Positions 9,340 to 17,548 of a stretch of DNA of 43,669 nucleotides are shown here, in pieces (within the stretch, counting starts at the first letter, position 1; each line of letters starts with the position of its first letter). The stretch spans positions 1 through 43,669 of the forward strand of contig JARYLV010000015.1 of the NCBI GenBank assembly GCA_029907465.1, in the 5' to 3' direction. A program made the position numbers and the translations under genes. The notes below the pieces were generated by a model. The model did not search any database. It saw only the letters and a program-made list of their open reading frames with translations, and was not told the DNA's origin. This stretch comes from Methanomassiliicoccales archaeon (GTDB lineage: Archaea > Thermoplasmatota > Thermoplasmata > Methanomassiliicoccales > JACIVX01).

Positions 9340-9376
9340 AATATCTTTTAGTATCATTCATTATATGAAAGATATT
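9340..9376 (+). promoter_or_regulatory. Inverted repeat spanning a TATA-like box upstream of the KaiC-like cluster
   Basis: AATATCTTT (9340-9348) and AAAGATATT (9368-9376) are perfect 9-base inverted repeats separated by 19 bases. The spacer contains a TATA-like CATTATATG near 9359-9367. An overlapping TGATAC/GTATCA pair lies at about 9325-9355. A transcription start about 25 bases downstream would leave a leader of about 36 bases that includes the GGAGGGG ribosome site at 9411-9417. The placement suggests an operator controlling the KaiC-like genes. The binding protein is unknown. Confidence 0.45.
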
Positions 9377-9422
9377 AGATCAGCATGAACGGCGTTCGGA
9401 GAGTCGGCTCGGAGGGGTTTGA

Positions 9423-10136
9423 TTGAGTTCAAATGAAAAGATAAAGACCTTTGTTGACGGTTTTGACAAAATACTGGAAGGGGGAATACCCACTGGTCAC
9501 ATTGTTCTCATTGCTGGCACTCCTGGAACTATGAAGTCCTCACTCACGTATTACATTCTTTACCATCATGCACTCGAGAACGGGAAAACTGGTGTTTACG
9601 TGACCTTGGAGCAATCACGAGAAAGCCTCCTTCGACAAATGGAAAAAATGGGAATGCCGACAGAACCCGTCAAGGACAAGTTGCACGTTCTCGACCTCAG
9701 TTTAATAAGAAAGAAATTGAGGCAGATCTCTGGTGCTGGCTCATGGCTCCAAGTTTTCAAAGCCTACCTCCAGAATTTGAATGAAAATCTGAGATATGAA
9801 CTGCTGGCAATCGATTCGCTCGATGTACTTGAAACGATGTCAGAAATATCAAACAGGAGGACAGAGCTTTTCTATTTGTTCCAATGGATGAAGGAACTCA
9901 AATCTACCGTTTTCCTGATTTCTGAGGCTTCGCCTGAAAAGATCCTCGAGGGTACTTATGACGAAGGATATCTCTCTGATGGGGTTATCACCCTGAAAAT
10001 GCAAGTTGTTAGGGATGTTGAGACTCAAAGGCGCATCAGATGTGTCAAGATGAGAGAGACAAACCACGACCCTTCATACTATACCTTGTTGTTCAGCGGT
10101 AATAAGTTCCAGGTAACAAAAGTCATAAGCGAATGA
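9423..10136 (+). CDS. KaiC-like RecA-superfamily ATPase, copy 1
   Basis: A 237-residue single-domain KaiC/RAD55-like P-loop ATPase. Walker A is GTPGTMKSS (32-40) and Walker B is LLAIDSLD with D131. The position of the catalytic Glu pair of KaiC reads TLEQS (E63, Q64), so the second Glu is Gln. Archaeal KaiC relatives are mostly regulatory ATPases linked to signalling or motility, and this is not a clock protein by sequence alone. The start is TTG 9423, supported by GGAGGGG five bases upstream and by alignment with copy 3. The stop overlaps the next start by four bases (ATGA). It is first of three related genes. A precise role cannot be assigned. Confidence 0.85.
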   Translation: MSSNEKIKTFVDGFDKILEGGIPTGHIVLIAGTPGTMKSSLTYYILYHHALENGKTGVYVTLEQSRESLLRQMEKMGMPTEPVKDKLHVLDLSLIRKKLRQISGAGSWLQVFKAYLQNLNENLRYELLAIDSLDVLETMSEISNRRTELFYLFQWMKELKSTVFLISEASPEKILEGTYDEGYLSDGVITLKMQVVRDVETQRRIRCVKMRETNHDPSYYTLLFSGNKFQVTKVISE

Positions 10137-11671
10137 GGCCTGGTGAATCGATGAAAAAGCGCTATGAATGCCCGAGATGCGGCGCTGGCATTAGGCCTGA
10201 TGATATCCAATGTGATCGATGCGGCGAGATTTTGAAGCCAATCGAGCCGCAGGCCGATACGATGCCCGTTTCGGTTACTGTCGAGAAAGTCATCAGCGAG
10301 GAGGAAATACCTATCGTATTCGGACAGTCGGAGTACTTGTCACTCTCAAGACAGAAGCAACTACTGGCCCAAAAGGAAAAAGAGATCGCAAAAAGAGAAA
10401 AAGAGTTAATGGAAAGAGAAAATCGACTGATGGAGGCGATCGAATCCCTCGAGAGGGATAATCGTGCACTTGAAGAGGCGATGAAGCGGTGCACGGAATT
10501 TGAGGCGGAACTCCGCGCCCGTGAGAAGATACTTAGGGACAGGGAAAAGGAACTGGACGCACTTGCAGAGAAACTTGAAAGGAGCATGAGGGAACTCGAA
10601 ATCTCGACGGATTCAGGCAGGAAGATGAGAGTCAGTACAGAGGAATTTGAGAAGCTCCTCGCGTTGAGGGAAGATTATCAAAAAGCGATAGAAGAAGGAC
10701 TATCAAGAATGAGAAAACAGGTGGAGGAGGAGCTGCGAGAGAGATTTGAGAAGCTTTCGCAACTTGAACAGCAGCTCAGAGCGGCAGAAGCTTCCTTTGA
10801 GAGAAAGATCACATCGGCGACAGAAATTGCTGAGAGAGGAGTTGCCGAAGAGCCAGAAGAGTCCGTTGCTAGCATTGTAGATATCAGTAAGATCGTCGAC
10901 GAGCTCAAAAAGGAAATCGACGTCCAGATCGGGGCGGGATTCGCAGAGAAGCCTAAGGATGTGAAAATCCGTACACACATCGAAAGGCTCGATGTGGCTC
11001 TCGATGGTGGAATACCGAAGGGAAGCGTTGTGCTTGTCAACGGCATCGCGGGCACGATGAAATCGACACTCACCTATGCGATCCTCCACAACTGCGCTGT
11101 CCTGGATAATATTAACAGCATGTATTTTTCGCTTGAACAGAGCCGAGAATCACTTATCCGGCAGATGGAACGACTGGGAATGCCGAGAGAGAAATCTAGG
11201 GACAGGTTGATGGTTGTAGATATGATCGATTTACGCAAACGGATGGCAAAGGAAAAGGGGGACTGGCGTAGTATCCTCATGAGATACGTGAGCAACGTCA
11301 AGAAAGAATGGGACTTCCAGCTGTTCGTGCTCGATTCACTAGACTCTTTCAAGTCGCTAGCTGATTACGAACTCACGAGACAGGATCTGAAGGATATTTT
11401 CGACTGGTTCAAATCACTAGACATAACTGTCTTCTTGATTTCTGAAAAACCCATCGCTTCAATGCTTGAAAACTCCGAGAGCGAAGTTTATCTGGCTGAT
11501 GGAGTGATCGAACTCCACATGAAGGAACTGGATCATGGACGAATGCAGCGATGGCTGAGGGTGATGAAGATGAGGGGTTCGAACATCGATCCGCGCTACT
11601 TTTCGTTCTCGCATGACGGGACTCGGTTCAGCATCTCAGTGCCGATCGTGAACAGAGATGGTCCCTCCTGA
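10133..11671 (+). CDS. Zinc ribbon-coiled coil-KaiC-like ATPase, copy 2
   Basis: A 512-residue composite protein. A zinc ribbon at the N-terminus has C13, C16, C27 and C30 (CPRC, CDRC). A highly charged Glu/Lys/Arg-rich coiled coil runs about 68-235. A KaiC-like ATPase domain covers about 278-505, with Walker A GIAGTMKST (304-312), SLEQS (E335, Q336) and Walker B FVLDSLDS near 398-405. The ribbon and coil probably mediate partner or nucleic-acid binding and oligomerisation, placing the ATPase in a larger assembly; this is inference. It overlaps copy 1 by four bases, so the two are translationally coupled. ATG 10151 (Met7), four bases after GGTGA, is an alternative start. I know no characterised protein with this exact order of parts. 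Confidence 0.85.
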   Translation: MRPGESMKKRYECPRCGAGIRPDDIQCDRCGEILKPIEPQADTMPVSVTVEKVISEEEIPIVFGQSEYLSLSRQKQLLAQKEKEIAKREKELMERENRLMEAIESLERDNRALEEAMKRCTEFEAELRAREKILRDREKELDALAEKLERSMRELEISTDSGRKMRVSTEEFEKLLALREDYQKAIEEGLSRMRKQVEEELRERFEKLSQLEQQLRAAEASFERKITSATEIAERGVAEEPEESVASIVDISKIVDELKKEIDVQIGAGFAEKPKDVKIRTHIERLDVALDGGIPKGSVVLVNGIAGTMKSTLTYAILHNCAVLDNINSMYFSLEQSRESLIRQMERLGMPREKSRDRLMVVDMIDLRKRMAKEKGDWRSILMRYVSNVKKEWDFQLFVLDSLDSFKSLADYELTRQDLKDIFDWFKSLDITVFLISEKPIASMLENSESEVYLADGVIELHMKELDHGRMQRWLRVMKMRGSNIDPRYFSFSHDGTRFSISVPIVNRDGPS

Positions 11672-11705
11672 GAATCCACAATACGAAGAGGACAGCGACG
11701 AAAGA

Positions 11706-11713
11706 TTAAATAT
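11706..11713 (+). promoter_or_regulatory. TATA-like box before KaiC-like copy 3
   Basis: TTAAATAT is centred about 42 bases before ATG 11752. The predicted transcription start near 11735 leaves a 17-base leader containing GGATGG. Copy 3 may therefore be transcribed on its own as well as by read-through. Confidence 0.4.
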
Positions 11714-11751
11714 TCCAGATGCCCTAATTGGTATCCACGGGATGGAAAAGC

Positions 11752-12468
11752 ATGGTGCACATTGAAAGAGTCAGGACTTTCATCCATAATTTTGATGAGA
11801 ATCTCCAAGGGGGTATTCCAAAAGGGCAAGTCGTCTTGATCACGGGAACGCCTGGGACGATGAAGTCCTCCCTTGCATATAGTATCCTCTACCATAACGC
11901 GCTCCAAAACGGGATCAAGAGCGTCTACATGACACTCGAGCAATCGAAAGACAACCTGATGCAACAGATGACGAGTATGGGCATGGATGATGAAAGAGCA
12001 AAGGAGTTTATTCATATTCTGGACCTCGGGCTTATCAGAAAAAGTCTAACCCAGTTGAGCGCAAAAGGGACATGGTTGCAGGTCTTTAAAATGTATGCGG
12101 ACAGTCTCAAACGTAGCATCGGTTATGAGCTACTGGTGGTGGACTCCCTCGATGTATTGGAAATGGCTGCCCAGATAGGCGAAAACAGGCGTACCGAGCT
12201 CTTCTATCTCTTCGAATGGCTGAGGAATCTCGGCGTCACCTCATTCCTTATATCTGAGACGTCTCCAGAAAAAATGCTTGAAAACAAATATGACGAAGGG
12301 TACTTAGCAGATGGTGTTATCAGCTTGAAACTGCAGGAAATTGGCGAGACGGACATTCAGCGGAGGATTAGGGCGGTCAAGATCAGAAGTACGAACCACA
12401 AGACCGGGTACTTCTCCTTGCTCTTCAGCGATGGTGTGTTCAGAGCGACTCAGGTTATAACTGAATGA
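11752..12468 (+). CDS. KaiC-like RecA-superfamily ATPase, copy 3
   Basis: A 238-residue close relative of copy 1. Walker A GTPGTMKSS is at the same positions (32-40) and TLEQS again has Glu63-Gln64. Walker B is LLVVDSLD, and the C-terminal half carries a matching YDEGYLADGVI segment. The reading frame extends to TTG 11728, but ATG 11752 aligns exactly with the start of copy 1 and has GGATGG six bases upstream, so I chose it. It is separated from copy 2 by 80 bases with a TATA-like box. Copies 1 and 3 are more alike than either is to the ATPase domain of copy 2, which suggests duplication with copy 2 inserted or extended. Function is unknown beyond ATP-dependent regulation. Confidence 0.85.
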   Translation: MVHIERVRTFIHNFDENLQGGIPKGQVVLITGTPGTMKSSLAYSILYHNALQNGIKSVYMTLEQSKDNLMQQMTSMGMDDERAKEFIHILDLGLIRKSLTQLSAKGTWLQVFKMYADSLKRSIGYELLVVDSLDVLEMAAQIGENRRTELFYLFEWLRNLGVTSFLISETSPEKMLENKYDEGYLADGVISLKLQEIGETDIQRRIRAVKIRSTNHKTGYFSLLFSDGVFRATQVITE

Positions 12469-12494
12469 TGGCCGACACGTAGAAGACCGTCAAA

Positions 12495-12502
12495 CATTAA
12501 TA
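12495..12502 (+). promoter_or_regulatory. TATA-like box of tRNA-Val
   Basis: CATTAATA is centred 28 bases before the mature tRNA 5' end, the spacing expected for an archaeal TATA box. Confidence 0.4.
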
Positions 12503-12526
12503 GAGGGTTGATCTTTTTCGGATTCT

Positions 12527-12619
12527 GGGCTCATGGTCTAGTGGTTATGACGTCGCCCTCACATGTCATCTGGTGACTGAGAGCGGCGAAGTTCCCCGGT
12601 TCGAATCCGGGTGAGCCCA
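12527..12619 (+). tRNA. tRNA-Val (anticodon CAC) with a 20-base BHB intron
   Basis: The acceptor stem GGGCTCA/TGAGCCC pairs fully with discriminator A12619. The T arm is CCCGG TTCGAAT CCGGG. The anticodon stem TCGCC (12553-12557) pairs with GGCGA (12585-12589). The loop reads CTCACA before the intron and C after it, giving anticodon CAC at 12560-12562. The intron at 12564-12583 interrupts positions 37/38. It folds as a canonical archaeal bulge-helix-bulge: anticodon stem, 3-base bulge AGC, 4-bp CTCA/TGAG helix, 3-base bulge CAT, 4-bp GTCA/TGAC helix and a 5-base loop. Cleavage by the tRNA splicing endonuclease is expected at CA^T and AG^C. The 3' CCA is not encoded. A pyrimidine-rich tract follows. 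Confidence 0.95.
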
Positions 12620-12781
12620 CCTTCTTTCCTCCTCCTTTAGGTAAACATGGTTTCGCATTTCGACTAGGTATTCCATCAAAACAAGGCATCCCAAACAGTC
12701 CTGCAAATTCCAGCGGTAAATAAGCAAGCCTCACGTGGAGTCAATCCCATTGAGGTTGTAAAAATTGTTCAAATGTTGAGA

Positions 12782-13876
12782 TCAATCGAGATAGATACGG
12801 GATCTCGGAATCGAGAGCCCATCGATGATGACTTTCTCATAAAAGGCCAATGCATGATCGACATCAACCATACCCTCGATCACCGCTACCCCACTCTTCA
12901 AAAGACTGACTTTTGTACCCGGAACAGGACTGAAAGCCACACCGAGTTTTGCATTTATCTGGATCGCAATTTTTTCTTCCGACAGATATGCCTTCAGCTT
13001 TCTCATATTGATGTTGAGATCATTTCTCGGTGCGATGAGGAAGCTTCTTTTCCCGTTCCTTGCACATAGTTCTGTTACGATCGGTTCTTTCAATGTTTCT
13101 GGCATTGATGGCTTGGATCCGCAGACTCGGCAGTCCTCGGACCTTTGGATCTCTATTTCATCGAACTTCATGTCCCAAACATCACAGCAAAACAGCTTGT
13201 CTGACAACTGGGGCTTTTCTCCAAGTGCAATCCTGACGACTTCTGAGACTTCGATACTGCCGATGATCCCTAATACTGAGGGATGAACGCCAACGACTGA
13301 ACACTTCTCAACATTTTCCTCCCCAATACCACCCTGGAAGCATTCAAGGCACGCAGTCTCGTGAGGGATGATAGTTTTCGCTATCCCATAAGTCATGATC
13401 GCTGCTCCGAAGACATACGGAATCGATGCTTTCATACATGCTCTGTTTATCGCGTATCGGGGCGTAATCCGATCTAGGCCATCAACAACAACATCCATAC
13501 CTTTGATGATCTCCACTGCTGTGTTGGAGTTCACAGCAACTGTTTTTGGTTCAATTTTAATCTCAGGATTTAGCTCATGTATCTTTTCTGCCGCAACTTC
13601 TGCTTTAGGATAACCTAAGTCGTTGACATTGTATAGATACTGCCGGTGAAGGTTTGACAGCTCAACGACATCACAATCGACCAGACGAAGGTGGCCGAGT
13701 CCCATCGCCGCCAATTGAAAGACGATGGGGGAACCTAATCCGCCCAGGCCGACAACGCAGACCTTCGTGTCAATGAGCCGTCTCTGTCCACGGTAACCGA
13801 TTTTGTCCAACACGATCTGGCGTGAGTACCGTTCTATCTGCCCGTTGGAAAGGCGATGCAAATCTTCACTTTTCAT
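12782..13876 (-). CDS. E1-like adenylyltransferase (ThiF/MoeB/HesA family)
   Basis: A 364-residue E1-like enzyme that adenylates the C-terminal Gly-Gly of a ubiquitin-like sulfur carrier (ThiS or MoaD type) for thiamine, molybdopterin or tRNA thiolation. The nucleotide loop is GLGGLG (43-48). D67, R78 and K91 match the ATP-binding residues and D132 lies in VDGLD. A structural zinc site is formed by CLEC (176-179) and CRVC (249-252). C192 in EKCSVVGVHPS aligns with the catalytic Cys of ThiF. A C-terminal extension of about 110 residues resembles a small alpha-beta domain that I cannot assign. Its start overlaps the end of a small upstream ORF by 11 bases. No sulfur-carrier gene is visible nearby, so the pathway is undecided. 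Confidence 0.88.
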   Translation of the reverse strand: MKSEDLHRLSNGQIERYSRQIVLDKIGYRGQRRLIDTKVCVVGLGGLGSPIVFQLAAMGLGHLRLVDCDVVELSNLHRQYLYNVNDLGYPKAEVAAEKIHELNPEIKIEPKTVAVNSNTAVEIIKGMDVVVDGLDRITPRYAINRACMKASIPYVFGAAIMTYGIAKTIIPHETACLECFQGGIGEENVEKCSVVGVHPSVLGIIGSIEVSEVVRIALGEKPQLSDKLFCCDVWDMKFDEIEIQRSEDCRVCGSKPSMPETLKEPIVTELCARNGKRSFLIAPRNDLNINMRKLKAYLSEEKIAIQINAKLGVAFSPVPGTKVSLLKSGVAVIEGMVDVDHALAFYEKVIIDGLSIPRSRIYLD

Positions 13877-14114
13877 CAGACTCGCCCCAAACTCTCCTCT
13901 TTGTGATAATCATGTACGCTCTCCTCGTTGAACCTTTTCCTTTAGAGCCATTTGCCTTCACCTCATCAACAAGCAATCGAGGCCAAAGTCTTTTGAGCCC
14001 CACTTTACTGATATTTTCTCCAAGTCGAGGATCCGCGCTTCGAAATTTCAAAGAGAGAATCTTATTCCAATTCTGTATGGCGATTAATCGAATCAAAAAA
14101 ATCTGTGATATCAC
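13866..14114 (-). CDS. Possible small basic protein upstream of the ThiF-like gene
   Basis: An 82-residue open frame ending inside the first codons of the ThiF-like gene (11-base overlap), the kind of overlap seen in coupled translation. The protein is basic and ends in a Lys/Arg/Ser-rich tail. It lacks a C-terminal Gly-Gly, so it is not an obvious sulfur carrier for its neighbour. I do not recognise a domain, and an equally long frame exists on the other strand. Without comparative data it could be spurious. Confidence 0.35.
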   Translation of the reverse strand: MISQIFLIRLIAIQNWNKILSLKFRSADPRLGENISKVGLKRLWPRLLVDEVKANGSKGKGSTRRAYMIITKRRVWGESDEK

Positions 14115-14249
14115 TCAGTTTGTTCTAGGATGGTCTGCTGTCCAACACTCCGATGATTTGAATTAGTCTTTCATTGATTATCAAATTCTCAGTTATGGTA
14201 GCAGTTCTTACTTAAGCTAAGAAAGACATGACTCTATCGGGTGGGAAAG

Positions 14250-15827
14250 ATGAAAGTAACCACCGTAGCTCAAATGAGGGAAATGGATCGACAGGCCATT
14301 GAAAAATATGGGATCGATGAGCTTCTGCTCATGGAGAACGCAGGTCTCGCTGTATATGAAGTCATTATGAAGGAATTAGACGGCGTCGCCGGAAAGAATT
14401 TTGTCGTGTTTTGTGGCCCAGGGAACAACGGCGGCGACGGTCTTGTTGTCGCCAGAAAGATCGATTCGAGCGGCGGCAGAGTTAAGGTCTTTCTACTGCG
14501 CCCGAAGGACGAATTCAAGGGGATCGCCAAGAAGAACCTCGAGATGGTCGAACGTAGGAATCTGGAAGTCGTTGTAATCGACTCCGCTGAAGATGCATCC
14601 CCGGCAATTGCCCAGTGCGATGCGGTCATCGATGCGATCCTCGGCACGGGAATTACAAAGGAGATTGCAGGGATTTTCAGAGAAGTTATAGAACTCATTA
14701 ATCGTTGCAAGAAACCAGTCTTCAGCGTCGATATCCCATCTGGCATTAATGGAGATAGCGGACTCGTCATGGGAGTCGCGGTGAAAGCAAATTACACGAT
14801 TACATTCGGCCTACCGAAGATCGGCAATGTCATTCACCCAGGGTATGAACACTCAGGAAAATTGTTCGTTTCGCATATTTCTTTTCCTCCAGAACTATAT
14901 AATAACGATTCAATAAAGGTCGAAATTAACATCCCTGCGGAAATCCCACCAAGAAAACAGGACGCTCACAAAGGAACTTTCGGTGAGATGCTGTTTGTTG
15001 CTGGTGCCAAAGCGTATCTTGGTGCTCCTTACTTCTCGGCCATGAGCTTCCTTAAGGCTGGTGGGGGATACTCAAGACTAGCGACACCGATCTCTGTATC
15101 ATCTTTCATTGCCAGCAAGGGAAGCGAGATCGTTATCATTCCTCAAAAGGAAACCGATACTGGTAGCATAGCGCTCGAAAACAAGGAGTCGTTGCTTGAT
15201 CTTGCGAATCGAATGGATATGGTGATCGTTGGTCCAGGTCTTTCGTTGAACGAGGAGACACAGGAACTGGTAAGATGGCTGACTGAAAGAATCGAAAAAC
15301 CTCTTCTCATTGATGGCGACGGTATCACAGCCGTCACAAAGAATCTCGATTGCGTCAGAAGGAGGAGAACGACGACAATTCTCACCCCCCATACGGGCGA
15401 GATGTCGAGGATTACTGGTATAAAGACCTCTGAAATCAGAAAGGACAGGATTGGCCTCGTTCAAAAGACCTCGGCGGATTTGAACGCGATCACGGTCCTG
15501 AAGGAAGGGATCTCATTCATAGGCTATCCAGATGGCAGGGTGTTTATCAATATGACTGGCAACTCGGGGATGTCAACAGCTGGCAGTGGCGATGTTTTGA
15601 CGGGAAGCATCGCGGCGATGTACGGACTCGGAATGCCAATCGAGGAGGCTGTAAAAGCTGGTGTCTTCATACACGGACTCGCCGGCGATATGGCTGCGGA
15701 GGCGATCGGACAGGACGGTATGACGGCCCAGGACGTACTGAACTTCATGCCAGCGGCGGTGAAATATTACAGATGCCATTACGAAGACATTCGCAAGACG
15801 CTATACGGAAAGATCACTGTCATTTGA
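14250..15827 (+). CDS. nnr: Bifunctional NAD(P)H-hydrate epimerase / ADP- or ATP-dependent dehydratase
   Basis: A 525-residue Nnr that repairs hydrated NADH/NADPH. The N-terminal YjeF_N domain (about 1-215) interconverts R and S epimers of NAD(P)HX; it has GPGNNGGDG and SVDIPSGINGDSG. The C-terminal ribokinase-like dehydratase domain (about 225-510) has TPHTGEMSR and the nucleotide-binding AGSGDVLTG. The length matches bifunctional enzymes. The frame extends to GTG 14241, but ATG 14250 follows GGTGGGAAAG and gives the usual family start, so I chose it. The gene stands alone: 135 bases separate it from the divergent upstream ORF, and a 293-base spacer follows. This is a housekeeping function in the cytosol. 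Confidence 0.95.
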   Translation: MKVTTVAQMREMDRQAIEKYGIDELLLMENAGLAVYEVIMKELDGVAGKNFVVFCGPGNNGGDGLVVARKIDSSGGRVKVFLLRPKDEFKGIAKKNLEMVERRNLEVVVIDSAEDASPAIAQCDAVIDAILGTGITKEIAGIFREVIELINRCKKPVFSVDIPSGINGDSGLVMGVAVKANYTITFGLPKIGNVIHPGYEHSGKLFVSHISFPPELYNNDSIKVEINIPAEIPPRKQDAHKGTFGEMLFVAGAKAYLGAPYFSAMSFLKAGGGYSRLATPISVSSFIASKGSEIVIIPQKETDTGSIALENKESLLDLANRMDMVIVGPGLSLNEETQELVRWLTERIEKPLLIDGDGITAVTKNLDCVRRRRTTTILTPHTGEMSRITGIKTSEIRKDRIGLVQKTSADLNAITVLKEGISFIGYPDGRVFINMTGNSGMSTAGSGDVLTGSIAAMYGLGMPIEEAVKAGVFIHGLAGDMAAEAIGQDGMTAQDVLNFMPAAVKYYRCHYEDIRKTLYGKITVI

Positions 15828-16120
15828 GTCATCATTTGTGAACGACGCCTGGGGGGCACCCCATTCACCCTGATCGTTTAAGTGAAATTGGGCATGAAAT
15901 GCTTGATTATTTCTGCTATTTTTTCTCAAAGGATAGGGGTTCTTGTAGGTTCCATCGCATCTCATAAATTTCTCTTAGATCAAGAACATAGCTCTGATTT
16001 CTTGCAATTCGCCTTCGCATCCATTTATTCGACTGTTCTAATGAGCAATTTCTCCTCGATCTTCAAACATGCCTTAATTTAATATCTTACCTTCACTATG
16101 CAGAGGCAGAGGGTTAGCTC
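15828..16120 (+). other. Spacer before the DapA-Fae genes
   Basis: About 290 AT-rich bases. It holds a small hairpin TGGGG-GGCA-CCCCA near 15851-15864 just after nnr, without a T-tract. At its 3' end lie the TATA-like box and ribosome site of the next gene. A 66-codon frame inside (15882-16082) has no Shine-Dalgarno and no recognisable domain, and I do not call it. Confidence 0.5.
16078..16085 (+). promoter_or_regulatory. TATA-like box of the DapA-Fae operon
   Basis: TTTAATAT lies within an AT-rich tract at 16074-16088. The centre is about 39 bases before ATG 16121. The predicted transcription start near 16108 leaves a leader of about 13 bases that includes GAGGG at 16109-16113, seven bases before the start codon. 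Confidence 0.5.
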
Positions 16121-17548
16121 ATGAGTAAGAAATTTAGACTTCGAGGTGTCTATCCAGCACTCGTAACCCCTTTTGACAAGAAAGAAGAGGTCAACGAGGA
16201 AGCTTTCCGCACTCTCATTAGGAGTGTTTTCGATCATGTGGACGGTTTTGTCCCATGTGGTACGACTGGTGAATTTGAATATATGAAATATGAAGAGAGA
16301 AAGAAGATATTTGACATTTGCATCGATGAAGCCAATGGCAAAAAGCCAGTTATTGCTGGGACAGGCGACCCGTGCACACGGCGTGTCATCGAACTATCAA
16401 AATATGCTCAGGACGCCGGCGCCGATGCATGCCTCGTCGTCACACCATACTTCCTTCACCCTTCAGACAAAGGCATCTACGAGCACTTCTATCAGATATC
16501 GCGAGCGGTCGACATACCGATCATCATGTACAACATTCCCCAGACAGTTGGCGGCTATCTCCCGAGAAGGGTCATTGAAGATCTCGCAGAACTTGACAAC
16601 ATTGTCGGGTTGAAGGATTCGTCTGGGAACTTGACATATACGATGGAAGTTTTGGAAAAAGTCGAAGGGAAAATCGACGTCGTGGTAGGACACGACGAAG
16701 TTGTACTTCCAGCACTTGCCGGTGGATGCAGTGGGATGATCCTAGCGAGTGCTCAAATATACCCTGATATTTGGCAAAAGGTCTATAGGGCGGTCAAAGA
16801 GGGAGATCTCGAGGAGGCGAGAAGACAGCAGTTGAAGGTTCAGAAGCTTTCGAGAATCTTCTGCAGATACGGCGGGCCTGTGCCAATAAAAATCGCTCTC
16901 AAGTATATGGGAATCGACATGGGAAAAACAAGGAGTCCGCTGAAAGAAGGTGGTGTCATACTCCACGAGGACCGGGAAGAGATTAGGCTCGAGCTCGAGA
17001 AAATTGGTAAGGTCCCAGTCTCAGAGCCGCCTGTCGAAGCCCCCGAGCTCCCGCTCGAGAAGAGGTTCGAGGATATCGGAATTTCCCCTGCTGACGTGAG
17101 CAATGACGGGATTTATATCGGTAGTGCCAGCGCAGGTACGGGGATCAATAAGGTCAGAGTGGACCTTGTTACCGGTCAGAAGGACGGTGCAGTCGGTCTG
17201 GCATTTGCATCCCAACTGGTCTATCTCAGAAGGGGGTATGAAGCGCTACCCGCGATTCTTGAGCCGAATCTGTCTGCAAAACCAAGCTGCCTCATAGTGC
17301 CTACCGTCGAACTTAAGAATCTGCGTCAGGCAAACATCATGTATGGTCCAGCCCAGGCGGGGATCGCGAAAGCGATCGCAGACAAAGTGGAGATGAACGT
17401 GATCCCGAAAGATATCATCGACACCCATGTAATGCTCGTTAAGGCTTTCGTTCATCCAAATGCACTCGAACGCGGGATCCTTTACAAGAATTTCTACGAT
17501 GCGACAATGCGTGCGATTGATATGGCGTTCGGAAGGAAGGTGATGTAA
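16121..17548 (+). CDS. DapA-family aldolase fused to a formaldehyde-activating-enzyme (Fae) domain, protein A
   Basis: 475 residues with two domains. Residues 1-295 are a class I DapA/NAL-family aldolase: GTTGE (47-51), Y110, catalytic Tyr Y137 in YNIP and Schiff-base Lys K165 in GLKDSSG. The Arg that follows YNVPS in true dihydrodipicolinate synthase is absent (QTVGG), so DHDPS activity is unlikely. Residues about 330-475 match Fae (methylene-H4MPT-forming formaldehyde-activating enzyme). Matches include AFAS, EPNLSAKPSCL (381-391), YGPAQAGIA (408-416), VIPKDIID and AFVHPNA. The Fae catalytic His is replaced by R346 (NKVRVDLV). The stop TAA directly abuts the next ATG. Inference: a pyruvate-type aldol reaction handling formaldehyde is coupled to a C1-carrier site. 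The exact substrate is unknown. Confidence 0.88.
   Translation: MSKKFRLRGVYPALVTPFDKKEEVNEEAFRTLIRSVFDHVDGFVPCGTTGEFEYMKYEERKKIFDICIDEANGKKPVIAGTGDPCTRRVIELSKYAQDAGADACLVVTPYFLHPSDKGIYEHFYQISRAVDIPIIMYNIPQTVGGYLPRRVIEDLAELDNIVGLKDSSGNLTYTMEVLEKVEGKIDVVVGHDEVVLPALAGGCSGMILASAQIYPDIWQKVYRAVKEGDLEEARRQQLKVQKLSRIFCRYGGPVPIKIALKYMGIDMGKTRSPLKEGGVILHEDREEIRLELEKIGKVPVSEPPVEAPELPLEKRFEDIGISPADVSNDGIYIGSASAGTGINKVRVDLVTGQKDGAVGLAFASQLVYLRRGYEALPAILEPNLSAKPSCLIVPTVELKNLRQANIMYGPAQAGIAKAIADKVEMNVIPKDIIDTHVMLVKAFVHPNALERGILYKNFYDATMRAIDMAFGRKVM

Noticed and set aside
10162-10587. Ser-rich 141-codon minus-strand frame
   Set aside because: Antisense shadow of the Glu/Lys-rich coiled coil in KaiC-like copy 2.
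13822-14166. 114-codon plus-strand frame opposite the ThiF-like upstream region
   Set aside because: Mostly antisense to the small minus-strand ORF and the start of the ThiF-like gene; no ribosome site or domain.
15882-16082. 66-codon frame between nnr and the DapA-Fae operon
   Set aside because: No Shine-Dalgarno or recognisable domain, and it overlaps the promoter region of the next gene.
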